A model generated the notes under the pieces. It was given only the letters and a program-made list of their open reading frames with translations. It did not search any database and was not told where the DNA came from. A stretch of DNA of 5,625 bases, from contig JAGARL010000258.1 of assembly GCA_017622255.1 (NCBI GenBank), positions 1 to 5,625 of the forward strand, written 5' to 3'. This document shows, one piece after another, positions 5,591 through 5,625 of the stretch. Each line of letters starts with the position of its first letter. Within the stretch, counting starts at the first letter, position 1. A program made the translations under genes and the position numbers. Source of the stretch: Methanocorpusculum sp. (GTDB lineage: Archaea; Halobacteriota; Methanomicrobia; Methanomicrobiales; Methanocorpusculaceae).

Positions 5591-5625
5591 GAGGAAAGAA
5601 GGACTCTGGGAGAAGATTTATTCTC
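5583..5625 (+). CDS. Start of the next operon gene, presumably the FtsX/MacB-type ABC permease (truncated by window end)
   Basis: Only the first 14 codons are present, beginning MTERKEGLWEKIYS. The start ATG at 5583 lies inside the end of the ATPase gene (shared ATGACTGA, different frame) and follows GGGGAG (5570-5575) by seven bases, a normal translationally coupled start. A short charged segment before a first membrane helix is what MacB/FtsX-type permeases show, and such a permease is expected as partner of the ATPase upstream. The identity rests on context alone. Confidence 0.6.
   Translation, partial: MTERKEGLWEKIYS

Overview
The window looks like a chromosomal segment of a euryarchaeon, most likely a methanogen of the Methanomicrobiales (a Methanocorpusculum-like genome would fit, but that is inference). 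The archaeal signs are TATA-type promoter elements, Shine-Dalgarno sites of the AGGTGAT type, TrmB-family and HxlR-family regulators, and a signal-peptide/C-terminal-anchor surface protein of the COG1361 type next to a MacB/LolD-like ABC transporter. No RNA gene, insertion sequence or CRISPR array is visible.

Left part (1-2583): a metal-efflux module. A P1B-type ATPase core of the Zn/Cd/Pb class (minus strand, 91-1914) lacks its usual N-terminal metal-binding domain. That domain is encoded as a separate 73-residue protein directly upstream (1911-2132), joined by an ATGA overlap. An HxlR-family regulator with Cys/His clusters at both ends (2212-2583) is divergently transcribed. The 79-bp divergent spacer holds a perfect 26-bp palindrome (2159-2184) that contains a TATA box on each strand, so one bound dimer could shut both promoters.

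Middle (2591-3732): a TrmB-like regulator on the minus strand converges on the HxlR gene with 7 bp between the stops. It is divergent from the downstream surface-protein/ABC operon across a long, AT-rich, non-coding spacer. That spacer carries two copies of TGTTAT-N8-GTAACA, one at the presumed promoter of the regulator (3385-3404) and one directly upstream of the TATA box of the operon (3525-3544). The operon transcript appears to have a leader of about 150 nt with two good hairpins.

Right part (3733-5625): an operon of a secreted, membrane-anchored protein with three beta-sandwich repeats, a complete ABC ATPase of the LolD/MacB class, and the first 14 codons of a third gene, presumably the FtsX/MacB-type permease. 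This resembles a MacAB-like machine in which the periplasmic adaptor is replaced by a COG1361-type surface protein. Its substrate cannot be read from the sequence. The most interesting aspects are the paired operators that link the TrmB-like regulator to this operon, the palindromic bidirectional promoter with a possible HxlR-type metal sensor, and the structured leader.
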